DNA of 64,000 nucleotides from Hyphomicrobiales bacterium (lineage in GTDB: Bacteria; Pseudomonadota; Alphaproteobacteria; Rhizobiales; Rhizobiaceae), in contig UEIF01000021.1 of assembly GCA_900468805.1 (NCBI GenBank), positions 1 to 64,000 of the forward strand, in the 5' to 3' direction. Below the pieces are notes generated by a model. The model did not search any database. It was not told the origin of the DNA and saw only the letters and a program-made list of their open reading frames with translations. The position numbers were made by a program, and so were the translations under genes. Numbering within the stretch: position 1 is the stretch's first letter; each line of letters starts with the position of its first letter. This document shows positions 44,166 to 52,509 of the stretch, in pieces.

Positions 44166-46616
44166 ATGACGAAGGAATTACCGAAGACGGCAAAGGCCGT
44201 GGTCATCGGCGGCGGCATCATCGGCTGCTCCACCGCCTATCATCTGGCAAAACTCGGCTGGACCGATACAGTGCTCCTGGAACGCAAGAAGCTGACATCA
44301 GGCACCACGTTCCACGCCGCGGGCCTCGTCGGCCAGTTGCGCACCAGCGCCAATATCACCCAGCTTCTCGGGTACTCCGTCGATCTCTACAAGAAGCTGG
44401 AAGCCGAGACAGGCCTCGGCACAGGCTGGAAGATGAATGGCGGCTTGCGGCTGGCCTGCAATCAGGAGCGTTGGACAGAGGTCAAACGCCAGGCGACGAC
44501 TGCCCAATCCTTCGGCCTCGAAATGCATATCCTGAGCCCGCAGGAAGCTTTCGATCTGTGGCCACTGATGACAACAGACGATCTCGTTGGTGCTGCTTAC
44601 TTGCCGACGGATGGCCAGGCCAATCCGTCTGACATCACACAAGCTCTCGCCAGGGGCGCCCGCATGGCTGGCGCGACGATCTTCGAGGATACCGAAGTTC
44701 TCGATCTCGAAATCGACAAGGGCAGGATCCGCGCCGTCATTACCGCGCAAGGCCGCATCGAATGCGAGCGCGTCGTGGTCTGCGCCGGCCAATGGACGCG
44801 CAGCTTCGCCAGCCGCTTCGGCGTCAACGTGCCGTTGGTGTCAGTCGAGCATCAATACATCATCACCGAATCCTTCGGCGTGCCCTCCAATCTGCCGACG
44901 CTGCGCGATCCCGATCGCCTGACCTACTACAAGGAGGAGGTCGGCGGCATCGTCATGGGCGGTTATGAGCCGAATCCGATTGGCTGGGCCCTGGACGGCA
45001 TTCCTGAGGGTTTCCACTACACCCTCCTTGACAGTAATTTCGACCATTTCGAGCAGATCATGGAACAGGCGCTCGGCCGTGTGCCGGCGCTCGAAAATGC
45101 CGGCATCAAGCAGCTTCTGAACGGGCCGGAGAGTTTCACACCCGACGGCAATTTCATCCTCGGCGAGGCACCGGAACTGAAGAACTTCTTCGTCGGTGCC
45201 GGCTTCAATGCATTCGGCATCGCATCGGCCGGTGGTGCCGGTATGGCGCTCGCCGAATGGGTCACGAAGGGCGAGCCGCCCTATGATCTCTGGCCGGTCG
45301 ATATCCGCCGCTTCGGCCGCCCGCACTTCGATACGGACTGGGTCCGCACCCGCACGCTCGAGGCCTATGGCAAACACTACACGCCGGCATTCCCCTTTGA
45401 GGAATATACAAGCGGACGCCCTTGCCGGAAGTCGCCGCTTTACGAGAGGCTGAAGGCGCAGGGCGCGTGCTTCGGCGAGAAACTTGGCTGGGAGCGGCCG
45501 AACTGGTTTGCCGATCTCTTCGCCAACGAAGAGCCCCGGGATATCTACACCTATGGCCGCCAGAACTGGTTCGGTGCCGTCGGCCGCGAACACAAGGCGG
45601 TGCGCGAGGCGGCCGTCATTTTCGACCAGACCTCCTTTGCCAAATTCGTGCTGAAGGGCAGGGATGCCGAAGCGGCGCTGTCTTGGATTGCCGCCAACGA
45701 TGTTGCAAAGCCCGTCGGTTCGCTGATCTACACGCAAATGCTGAACGACAAGGGCGGCATCGAATGCGACCTCACCTGCGCCCGCATCGCCGAAAACGAA
45801 TATTACATCGTCACCGGCACCGGTTTTGCCACGCATGATTTCGACTGGATCTCGCGCAACATCCCCGACGGTCTCCACGCCGAACTCGTTGACGTTACCT
45901 CCGCCTATACCGTGCTCTCGCTGATGGGGCCGAATTCTCGTTCCATTCTGAAGAAGGTCACGACCAGCGACGTCTCAAACGCCGCCTTCCCCTTCGGTCG
46001 CGTCAAGACCATCGGCATTGCCGGCTGCCCCGTCCGGGCGCTGCGCATCACTTATGTCGGCGAACTCGGTTACGAACTGCATGTGCCGATCGAGTATGCG
46101 ACCACAGTCTATGACGCACTGATGGCGACGGACGGACAGTTCGGCCTCGTCAACGCTGGTTACCGCGCCATCGAGAGCTGCCGCCTGGAAAAGGGTTATC
46201 GCGCTTGGGGTTCCGACATCGGCCCCGATCACACGCCTGTTGAAGCTGGTCTCGGTTGGGCGGTGAAGACGCGGAAGAACATGCCCTTCAAGGGTCGTGA
46301 AGCGATCGAACGTCAGCTTGAAGGTGGCGTGAAGAAGATACTTGCCTGCTTCGTACCCGATGACCCTGATATCGTCCTGCTCGGACGTGAAACCATCTAT
46401 CGCGACGACAAGCGCGTTGGCTGGCTCTCCAGCGGCGGCTTTGGCTACACCATCGGCAAGCCGATCGGTTACGGCTATGTCCGTAACCCTGACGGGGTGA
46501 CGGAGGATTTCGTCCTGTCGGGCACTTATGAGCTGGATGTCGCCCGCAAACGGGTGCCCTGCAAGATCTCGTTGAAGCCGCTCTATGACCCCGAAATGGA
46601 ACGGGTAAAGGTTTAA
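44166..46616 (+). CDS. Dimethylglycine/sarcosine dehydrogenase-like FAD flavoprotein with GcvT domains
   Basis: An 816-residue two-part protein. Residues 1 to about 420 form a DAO-type FAD domain with VIGGGIIGCSTAYHLAKLGW and SGTTFHAAGLVGQLR, where His matches the residue that carries covalent FAD in DMGDH. The FAO_M linker and GcvT folate-binding domains follow (from about 425, with WFGAVGREHKAVREAAVIFD and YVGELGYELHVP). Such enzymes demethylate N-methyl amines and pass the C1 unit to tetrahydrofolate. It ends the ABC-transporter operon. Why a C1-releasing enzyme lies in a sugar operon is not clear: the imported compound may contain an N-methyl or betaine-like part. Confidence 0.88.
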   Translation: MTKELPKTAKAVVIGGGIIGCSTAYHLAKLGWTDTVLLERKKLTSGTTFHAAGLVGQLRTSANITQLLGYSVDLYKKLEAETGLGTGWKMNGGLRLACNQERWTEVKRQATTAQSFGLEMHILSPQEAFDLWPLMTTDDLVGAAYLPTDGQANPSDITQALARGARMAGATIFEDTEVLDLEIDKGRIRAVITAQGRIECERVVVCAGQWTRSFASRFGVNVPLVSVEHQYIITESFGVPSNLPTLRDPDRLTYYKEEVGGIVMGGYEPNPIGWALDGIPEGFHYTLLDSNFDHFEQIMEQALGRVPALENAGIKQLLNGPESFTPDGNFILGEAPELKNFFVGAGFNAFGIASAGGAGMALAEWVTKGEPPYDLWPVDIRRFGRPHFDTDWVRTRTLEAYGKHYTPAFPFEEYTSGRPCRKSPLYERLKAQGACFGEKLGWERPNWFADLFANEEPRDIYTYGRQNWFGAVGREHKAVREAAVIFDQTSFAKFVLKGRDAEAALSWIAANDVAKPVGSLIYTQMLNDKGGIECDLTCARIAENEYYIVTGTGFATHDFDWISRNIPDGLHAELVDVTSAYTVLSLMGPNSRSILKKVTTSDVSNAAFPFGRVKTIGIAGCPVRALRITYVGELGYELHVPIEYATTVYDALMATDGQFGLVNAGYRAIESCRLEKGYRAWGSDIGPDHTPVEAGLGWAVKTRKNMPFKGREAIERQLEGGVKKILACFVPDDPDIVLLGRETIYRDDKRVGWLSSGGFGYTIGKPIGYGYVRNPDGVTEDFVLSGTYELDVARKRVPCKISLKPLYDPEMERVKV

Positions 46617-46651
46617 AACGGCCGCGACGGAGCCGATTCCTTTCATATGTC

Positions 46652-46680
46652 CTCATCCCCGTGACAGTCACAGGGATGAG
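46652..46680. terminator. Hairpin between convergent genes
   Basis: A long interrupted stem: CTCATCCC (46652-46659) pairs with GGGATGAG (46673-46680), and inside it GTGAC (46661) pairs with GTCAC (46667). It lies between the stops of the flavoprotein gene and uxuB-like gene. No long T-run follows on either strand, so it may be a structural or REP-like element rather than a classical terminator. Confidence 0.5.
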
Positions 46681-46697
46681 AAAGGGTCGCTACCCCT

Positions 46698-48155
46698 TCA
46701 ATAGAGGGGCAGCCTGTCGTCCTGGATCAGGATCTCCAGCTTGTTCGTCACATCATCGGTCCAGGCGATGTTTTCGGTAAGCGCCTTCGGGAACAGCCCC
46801 GGCAGGTCGAGCAGTGCTTTCGAAACTGCCTCGCCGTTGCGCGGCACACCGTCGAGAAGTGCTGCAATCTCCCCCGCCCGCGGATCACGCAACTCGTAGC
46901 GTTCGCCCTTGCGGTCGACCCCAATGGCGTAGCGCATCCACGCCGCAACGGCGATTGCATAGGTTTCGGCCTTGCTGCCTTTGGCCAGCGCTTCCGTCGC
47001 CGGCTCCAGCAGGCGCTGCGGCAGCTTCTGCGTGCCGTCCATGGCAATCTGATAGGTGCGGTGCGCGATAGCCTTGTTTGCAAAGCGCGCTATCAATTCG
47101 TCCGCATAGGCGTCAAGATCGATGCCTGGAACCGGATCGAGCGTTGCCGCCGCCGCATTCATGTGCCGACGGGCAAGGGCGGCAAGCCCTGCATCATCCA
47201 TCACATCGCGGATAAATTCATAGCCTGCTATATAACCGAGATAGGCGAGCAGCGAATGCGCACCATTCAGCATACGCAGCTTCATCTTCTCATAGGCAGA
47301 GACTTCCTCGACCATCAGCGCGCCGTGAACCTTCTCCCAGGCCGGCCGGCCATTGGCGAAATGGTCTTCGATCACCCATTGGGTAAAGGGTTCCGTCTCG
47401 ATCGCCGCCATATCCGTGCGGCCCGTCAGCCGCTTGGCATCGGCGTAGGTCGCATCGGTGCTTGCCGGCGTGATGCGGTCGACCATTGTCGAAGGGAAGG
47501 GCACGTTCGCCTCGATCCAGCCATGCAGATCGGTATCGATGCGGGAGGTGAATTCCAGCACGAGGCGTTTCAGCACGGCACCGTTGCTTGGCAGGTTGTC
47601 GCAGCTCAGTGGCGTAAAGGGTGCGATGCCCTTCTGCCGGCGACGTGCAAGGCCTTCCACGAGATAGCCAATGACGCCACGCGGCGCATGCCGGTTGGTA
47701 AGGTCGGCGACAATATCAGGGTGCTTGAGGTCGAGACCACCCGTTGCCGGATCGAAACCATAGGCCTTTTCCGTCACCGTCATGCTGACGATGCGGATAT
47801 CAGGGTCTTCAAGCCGCGCCAGAAGGCCTGCTGGATCACGTGGCGCCACATGTGTTTTCAGGATGGAGCCGATCACCTGCGCCGTCGTACCCGAGGTGTC
47901 CCGGATCAGCGCCGTATAGAGCCCGTTCTGGGCGCTCAGATTGTCCGCAACATCAGGCGTGCGCAGGCTTGCTACCTCGATGCCCCAATCGCCGCCGGCA
48001 GCTGCCAGCGCGCCATCCGTGAAGGGCGCGAAATGAGCGCGGAAGAAGGCACCTGGGCCGAGATGCAGGATGCCGGCTTTCAGCGCATTCCGGTCATAGG
48101 CAGGAAGCTTCGCAGTTGGCGCAAGGCCGGTCACGTTCTGCAGTCTGTCGCTCAC
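46698..48155 (-). CDS. uxuB: Mannitol-dehydrogenase-family protein, probable fructuronate reductase
   Basis: A 485-residue polyol/uronate dehydrogenase. Features: HLGPGAFFRAHFAPFTDGAL at about 32 (NAD-binding edge), MTVTEKAYGF, FTPLSCDNLPSNGAVLKRL and the catalytic-region MKLRMLNGAHSLLAYLGYIA with the Lys-x4-Asn-x2-His pattern of long-chain dehydrogenases. The start overlaps the uxaC stop (ATGA), which argues for D-fructuronate reductase (UxuB) rather than mannitol dehydrogenase. It would convert fructuronate to D-mannonate, but the mannonate dehydratase gene is not in this window. Confidence 0.82.
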   Translation of the reverse strand: MSDRLQNVTGLAPTAKLPAYDRNALKAGILHLGPGAFFRAHFAPFTDGALAAAGGDWGIEVASLRTPDVADNLSAQNGLYTALIRDTSGTTAQVIGSILKTHVAPRDPAGLLARLEDPDIRIVSMTVTEKAYGFDPATGGLDLKHPDIVADLTNRHAPRGVIGYLVEGLARRRQKGIAPFTPLSCDNLPSNGAVLKRLVLEFTSRIDTDLHGWIEANVPFPSTMVDRITPASTDATYADAKRLTGRTDMAAIETEPFTQWVIEDHFANGRPAWEKVHGALMVEEVSAYEKMKLRMLNGAHSLLAYLGYIAGYEFIRDVMDDAGLAALARRHMNAAAATLDPVPGIDLDAYADELIARFANKAIAHRTYQIAMDGTQKLPQRLLEPATEALAKGSKAETYAIAVAAWMRYAIGVDRKGERYELRDPRAGEIAALLDGVPRNGEAVSKALLDLPGLFPKALTENIAWTDDVTNKLEILIQDDRLPLY

Positions 48156-49567
48156 AGCTTATAGGCCTTCTTTGCATTGTCATAGGAAAGCTCGCGCGCG
48201 ACGATCTCGGCTTCCTTCCTGGAAATCCGGTGTTCGACAGCAAGTTGCGCCAGGAAACGGCAGATCTCGCGGCGCCAGACGTCGTGGCGCGCGGGGATCG
48301 ATAGCAGGGCGCGGGTATCGTCGTTGAAGCCGGCGAGATTGGCAAAGCCGGCCGTCTCCACCACCTGATCGAGATAACGGCGGATGCCAAGCGGGCTATC
48401 GTGGAACCACCAGGGCGGGCCGATCATCAGGCAGGCCCAGTGGCCGGCCATCGGTGCCAGTTCGCGGGCATAAGTCGTCTCGTCCAGCGTGAAGAGCAGG
48501 ATGCGCAGATCAGGCGCATGGCCGTATTTCGAAAGCAGGGCATTGAGGCCGCCGACCCAGTCGGTGCGTGTCGGAATATCGGCGCCCATGTTCGGTCCGC
48601 GGGTTTCGAAAAGCTCGCGGTCGGTATTGCGGCGCGAACCGGCATGGATCTGCATCACCATGCCGTCTTCGGCAGAGAGGCCGGCCATTTCCGTCATCAT
48701 CTGCCCGCGGAAAAGTTCCGCATCGGCGGCTGAAAGCGGGCCTTTGAGCGCCTTGTCGAGTAGCGCCTGCTTCTCGGCAAGCGGCAGATCGGCCGTAAAG
48801 GCACTCGGCACGCCATGGTCGGTCGCCGTCGCGCCAAACTGGCGAAAATAGGCGCGCCGCTTGCGATGGGCCTCGATCAGCCCATCCCACCTGGTAATGT
48901 CACAGCCGGTGATCTCGCCGAACTTGACAAGGTTGTCGCGGAAACCGGCGGCATCAGGATCGGTAACGCTATCGGGTCGGTAGGTGGTCCGCACTTTGCC
49001 GATCCAGCCGTCCGCCGCCATCTTCTGATGATGGGGAAGCGGATCGAGCGCGCCCTCGGTAGTGGCGATCGTCTCGATGCCGAAGCGCTGATGCAGTGCC
49101 CGCGGCCTGAACTCAGGAAGTTTCAGCTGCGCATTGATATGATCGTAGAGCGCATCGGCATTCTCAGACGTCAGCGGCTCTGTGCAGCCTAGCACGGCCG
49201 ACATGGCATGATCGACCCAGAGGCTCGACGGCGTTCCGCGGAAAAGATGGTATCTGGAGGCGAAAGCACGCCAGATATCCCGGCCGCTCGCCACCGGCTT
49301 GCCGTCAAGCCGTGGCACACCGAGCTCGTCGAGTTTGGTGCCGGTGCTGTGCAGCATGCGGAAGAGATAATGGTCGGGAATGACGAGCAGCGAAGCGGCG
49401 TCTTCGAAGGCCTTGTCGTCTGCGAACCAGGATGGTTCGGTATGCCCGTGCGGGCTGACGATTGGAAGACCGCGCACCGTCTCGTAGAGATCGCGCGCTA
49501 TTGTCCGCGTTGCCGGATCGGCGGGAAAGAGCCGGTCCGGATGAAGAAAGCCATTGCCTACATCCAT
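48152..49567 (-). CDS. uxaC: Glucuronate isomerase (uronate isomerase)
   Basis: A 471-residue uronate isomerase of the amidohydrolase-like UxaC family, which converts D-glucuronate to D-fructuronate and galacturonate to tagaturonate. Family landmarks: IVSPHGHTEPSWFADDKAFE (HxH metal-type site), VDHAMSAVLG, FGIETIATTEGALDPLPHHQ, MQIHAGSRRN and LAGFNDDTRALLSIPARHDV. The ATG at 49567 is chosen for its GGGAGGAAA ribosome-binding site. It is cotranscribed with uxuB-like, which overlaps it. An operator-like site C lies 64-77 bases upstream, matching those of the ABC and Gfo/Idh operons. Confidence 0.92.
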   Translation of the reverse strand: MDVGNGFLHPDRLFPADPATRTIARDLYETVRGLPIVSPHGHTEPSWFADDKAFEDAASLLVIPDHYLFRMLHSTGTKLDELGVPRLDGKPVASGRDIWRAFASRYHLFRGTPSSLWVDHAMSAVLGCTEPLTSENADALYDHINAQLKLPEFRPRALHQRFGIETIATTEGALDPLPHHQKMAADGWIGKVRTTYRPDSVTDPDAAGFRDNLVKFGEITGCDITRWDGLIEAHRKRRAYFRQFGATATDHGVPSAFTADLPLAEKQALLDKALKGPLSAADAELFRGQMMTEMAGLSAEDGMVMQIHAGSRRNTDRELFETRGPNMGADIPTRTDWVGGLNALLSKYGHAPDLRILLFTLDETTYARELAPMAGHWACLMIGPPWWFHDSPLGIRRYLDQVVETAGFANLAGFNDDTRALLSIPARHDVWRREICRFLAQLAVEHRISRKEAEIVARELSYDNAKKAYKL

Positions 49568-49630
49568 CAGTTTTCCTCCCATATGGATATCGGCCTACCC
49601 CACATCATGAGGCGCGGCAAGGCCTTTTGG

Positions 49631-49644
49631 TAACCAAACGGTTC
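49631..49644. promoter_or_regulatory. TAAC-N6-GTT operator-like site C upstream of uxaC
   Basis: TAACCAAACGGTTC matches site A and site B in all but the last base of the right half-site. The overlapping TTGGTAACCAA is itself a near-palindrome and might instead be read by a GntR-type uronate regulator. Confidence 0.5.
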
Positions 49645-49737
49645 ACTTTCGGAATCCTTTGCTTTGACCCTCGAAACCATTGACGCCCCGGCCTATTTCG
49701 GCTTTGGAATGCCACCTGATATCAGGGGAGAAAACCG

Positions 49738-49947
49738 ATGTCCGACGAGGCAGCCCGCATTACCAGACTGGAAGAAATGCTGGCCCACCAGGCAAAGACG
49801 ATCGATGAGCTTTCCGATCAGCTTGCCGAACAATGGAAGGTCATGGAGCAGACGCGCGCCAAGCTTGACCGATTGACTGAGCGCTTCCTGAGCCTGGAGG
49901 AACAGTCGCTGGAGGCGCCGGCGATCACCAGGCCACCGCACTATTGA
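49738..49947 (+). CDS. slyX: SlyX family protein
   Basis: A 69-residue coiled-coil protein (SDEAARITRLEEMLAHQAKT, then IDELSDQLAEQWKVMEQTRA) ending PAITRPPHY, the pattern of alphaproteobacterial SlyX proteins, whose C-terminal PPHY is characteristic. Heptad spacing runs through most of the protein. AGGGGAGAAAACCG lies before the ATG. No defined function is known. It is followed by RNase D. Confidence 0.85.
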   Translation: MSDEAARITRLEEMLAHQAKTIDELSDQLAEQWKVMEQTRAKLDRLTERFLSLEEQSLEAPAITRPPHY

Positions 49948-50056
49948 ACGGACGACGCGCCGCCGCCTGATAGTTGGCCTGCAGCAGGAAAGCGGTTTCG
50001 CGCTTCCGCCCTTTGCGATATAGCCCGGAAAGACGCAGCTTAACGAGAGACATCCC

Positions 50057-50683
50057 ATGGCGGCCACCATCCGTTATCACCAAGGCGATATTTCCGCGGC
50101 GGATGCCGCCCGTTACACCGGGGCGATCGCGATCGATACCGAAACGCTCGGCCTCGTGCCGCGCCGGGATCGGCTCTGCGTCGTGCAGCTTTCGCCGGGT
50201 GACGGCTCTGCGGACGTGATCCGTATTGCGGCTGGTCAGAAGGAAGCTCCGAACCTGGTCGCGCTGCTTGCCGACCCGACACACCAGAAGATCTTTCACT
50301 ACGGCCGTTTCGACATCGCCGTGCTCTTCCATACGTTCGGTGTCACCACGACGCCGGTCTTCTGCACGAAGATCGCCTCGCGCCTGACCCGTACCTACAC
50401 GGATCGCCACGGCCTGAAGGATAATCTCAAGGAGATGCTTGAAGTCGATATCTCCAAGGCGCAGCAATCCTCCGACTGGGCTGCCGAAACGCTTTCACAG
50501 GCGCAGCTCGAATACGCCGCCTCCGACGTGCTCTATCTGCATGCGCTGCGTGACAAGCTCAATCAGCGCCTCATCCGTGACGGCCGTCTGGAGCATGCGA
50601 CGGCCTGCTTCGAATTCCTGCCGACACGAGCCAAGCTCGATCTTCTCGGCTGGGAAGAGGCGGATATCTTCGCCCATAGCTGA
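50057..50683 (+). CDS. rnd: Ribonuclease D, single exonuclease domain
   Basis: A 208-residue DEDDy-type 3'-5' exoribonuclease. The three exonuclease motifs are AIDTETLGLVP (about 28, with D and E), FHYGRFDIAVLFHTFG (about 80) and YAASDVLYLHALRD (about 154, with the Tyr and Asp). It lacks the C-terminal HRDC domains of E. coli RNase D, as usual for the short alphaproteobacterial form. It trims structured RNA and tRNA 3' ends. AACGAGAGACATCCC precedes the ATG. Confidence 0.9.
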   Translation: MAATIRYHQGDISAADAARYTGAIAIDTETLGLVPRRDRLCVVQLSPGDGSADVIRIAAGQKEAPNLVALLADPTHQKIFHYGRFDIAVLFHTFGVTTTPVFCTKIASRLTRTYTDRHGLKDNLKEMLEVDISKAQQSSDWAAETLSQAQLEYAASDVLYLHALRDKLNQRLIRDGRLEHATACFEFLPTRAKLDLLGWEEADIFAHS

Positions 50684-50684
50684 G

Positions 50685-50734
50685 TCAGCATTTCATTGGA
50701 AATGCTGATTGGCCCGCGGATAACACGTCCGCGG
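50685..50734 (+). terminator. Two consecutive hairpins after rnd
   Basis: A perfect 10-bp stem TCAGCATTTC/GAAATGCTGA with a four-base loop (50685-50708) is followed by CCGCGGA/TCCGCGG (50714-50734). No U-run follows directly. A transcript-end or RNA-stabilising structure is likely. Confidence 0.6.
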
Positions 50735-50904
50735 TCGTTAGCTATTCGTTAAGGGATTTTCAGTAACATTATCATTAATTTTTATGCATTCGACGGCGCA
50801 AAAAGTGCGCCGGTGCGGACAGGAGGATCTGCCAGGATGCAAGGGGCCGGATGAGCGCGGTCTCTTTGTAAAACCTGCTTTCATAGCCACTTTGCGAAAG
50901 GAGC

Positions 50905-52434
50905 ATGCCTGTGTTGTCTCCCGTTCGTTCAGCGTCCAATGCAAGTCTTTCTTCTCAGGGCCAGACGGCGGCAATCGTTGCCGGCGGCCTCGGCCGGTCG
51001 GTGGTCGCCCCCACCCCGGTGAATGCAGTTGAAGCAGCCGACCTCAATGCCGCGATTGCCGGCAAGCTCAATATCCTGCTCATTGCCGCGCGCCAGCGCA
51101 TGATTGAAGCGCTTCTCGACATCATCAATGCCACCGGGCGCACCATGTCCCTGCAGCGCGGCGAAGGCGAATCCGATCAGGCTTTTGCCACTCGTGTCGC
51201 CGAAGCCATCCGCCGCATGCCCGACGCCGCAATTGATGCGGTCGAACGCCAGCTTTCCGATGATGGCCACAGTCTGCCACTGAGGATGGTCGCCGCGGCC
51301 CTCAAGAATCCCACTGGTCCGGAAGCCGCACGTGTCATCTCCTATCTGGAGATCATCAGCTATAAGGACAGGGATCTCGCAGCCCGCGCCGTTGTCCGCT
51401 CTTATCGCCAAAATGATGGCGCGCCGCCGCGTATCGAGACGCGGCCGGAAATCCAGCTGCAGCAAGACAACCTGCCCACCGCACGCCAGCCCGCCGCAAA
51501 GCCGGCTGCGGGAATGCCTGCTCTCGCCGAACAAACCGCTTCGGCAGAAGCACCTGTCGTCGGGGCGGTCGATCTAACCGTCGAGGACCAACAGACCGGC
51601 GGTCGGGGCCAGCCTGCGACGGTGATGCACGAAACTTCGCCGCAGGCAGTCATGCTGCGAGAGACGGAAGAAGTCCAGGCTGCGCCGGCGGAGCAGGAAG
51701 TAGTCGAACCGGAACAGGCTGGAGCCGCTGAGCAGTCGCAGCCTAAACAGCAGGCAATCTCCTCCAAGGCCGATCCGGTTATCCCGCGCAACTGGACCGG
51801 TATCGTCAGCTCTATGACCGAGCAGGTTTCGCAGATGATCGCAACGATCATCCGCGAGCAGGAAGCCGCCGTCCTATTGACGGAGACCCCTGTCGAAGCC
51901 GCTGTCGAAATCGATGCGATGCTGGACGAGGCCGTCATCAGCGAGGCGACGGAGAGCCTGGTTCGAACGACCCCGGAAGATGTTCTCGAGCCTGCATCTG
52001 CCCAGGCCTCTCGCCCGTCCCAGGCGGAAATCGCTGCTGTTGCCCAGACGGCGCGTCCCGCCCGCGAAATCGTCGCGCAGCCGCAAACGGTTCCCGTCGC
52101 AGTCGTCGAAACGCTCTCTTATGTTCCGCTCGCGGCCCGCATGCCAGAAGGCCTTCCCTACGCGCAAACCCCTTATCAGTTCGCCCGCGATGAATATAAG
52201 GCGACCAAGGCGGACGAACCTCCTCAGCGCCATCATGAAAATGGTGGCTCGCAGGATCAGCAGCAGCAGGCGCAATCCGGTCAGGGCGGCGACGAGCAGC
52301 AGACCGGCGGGGAGGAAGCCCCGCGGGAGGAGCGGCGCCAGCCGAAAATGTTTGATCCCGATCCGTCTACTGCTCCGGCAACGGTTGCCGATCCCGTCTA
52401 TGCCCTCTACCAGCGCATGGTCGGCTGGGAATAA
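50905..52434 (+). CDS. Hypothetical protein with Ala/Gln/Glu-rich middle
   Basis: A 509-residue protein. Residues 1-150 look ordered and helical (AADLNAAIAGKLNILLIAAR, then QRMIEALLDIINATGRTMSL, QAFATRVAEAIRRMPDAAID). From about 180 to 450 it is low-complexity Ala/Glu/Gln/Pro-rich, and the C-terminus (ADPVYALYQRMVGWE) is again ordered. There is no signal peptide or membrane helix. GAAAGGAG precedes the ATG. It is followed by a strong terminator shared with rpsA. I do not recognise the family, and it may be specific to Rhizobiaceae. Confidence 0.65.
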   Translation: MPVLSPVRSASNASLSSQGQTAAIVAGGLGRSVVAPTPVNAVEAADLNAAIAGKLNILLIAARQRMIEALLDIINATGRTMSLQRGEGESDQAFATRVAEAIRRMPDAAIDAVERQLSDDGHSLPLRMVAAALKNPTGPEAARVISYLEIISYKDRDLAARAVVRSYRQNDGAPPRIETRPEIQLQQDNLPTARQPAAKPAAGMPALAEQTASAEAPVVGAVDLTVEDQQTGGRGQPATVMHETSPQAVMLRETEEVQAAPAEQEVVEPEQAGAAEQSQPKQQAISSKADPVIPRNWTGIVSSMTEQVSQMIATIIREQEAAVLLTETPVEAAVEIDAMLDEAVISEATESLVRTTPEDVLEPASAQASRPSQAEIAAVAQTARPAREIVAQPQTVPVAVVETLSYVPLAARMPEGLPYAQTPYQFARDEYKATKADEPPQRHHENGGSQDQQQQAQSGQGGDEQQTGGEEAPREERRQPKMFDPDPSTAPATVADPVYALYQRMVGWE

Positions 52435-52458
52435 TTCCAGACATTCCCTTAAGACAAA

Positions 52459-52484
52459 AACCCGCCGGATCGCTCCGGCGGGTT
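52459..52484. terminator. Bidirectional intrinsic terminator between the hypothetical gene and rpsA
   Basis: A perfect 11-bp stem AACCCGCCGGA/TCCGGCGGGTT with loop TCGC (52459-52469, 52474-52484) is followed by CTTATTT on the plus strand and preceded by AAAA, so it can serve both convergent genes. Confidence 0.88.
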
Positions 52485-52509
52485 CTTATTTCAATGGATC
52501 AGCGAAGGA

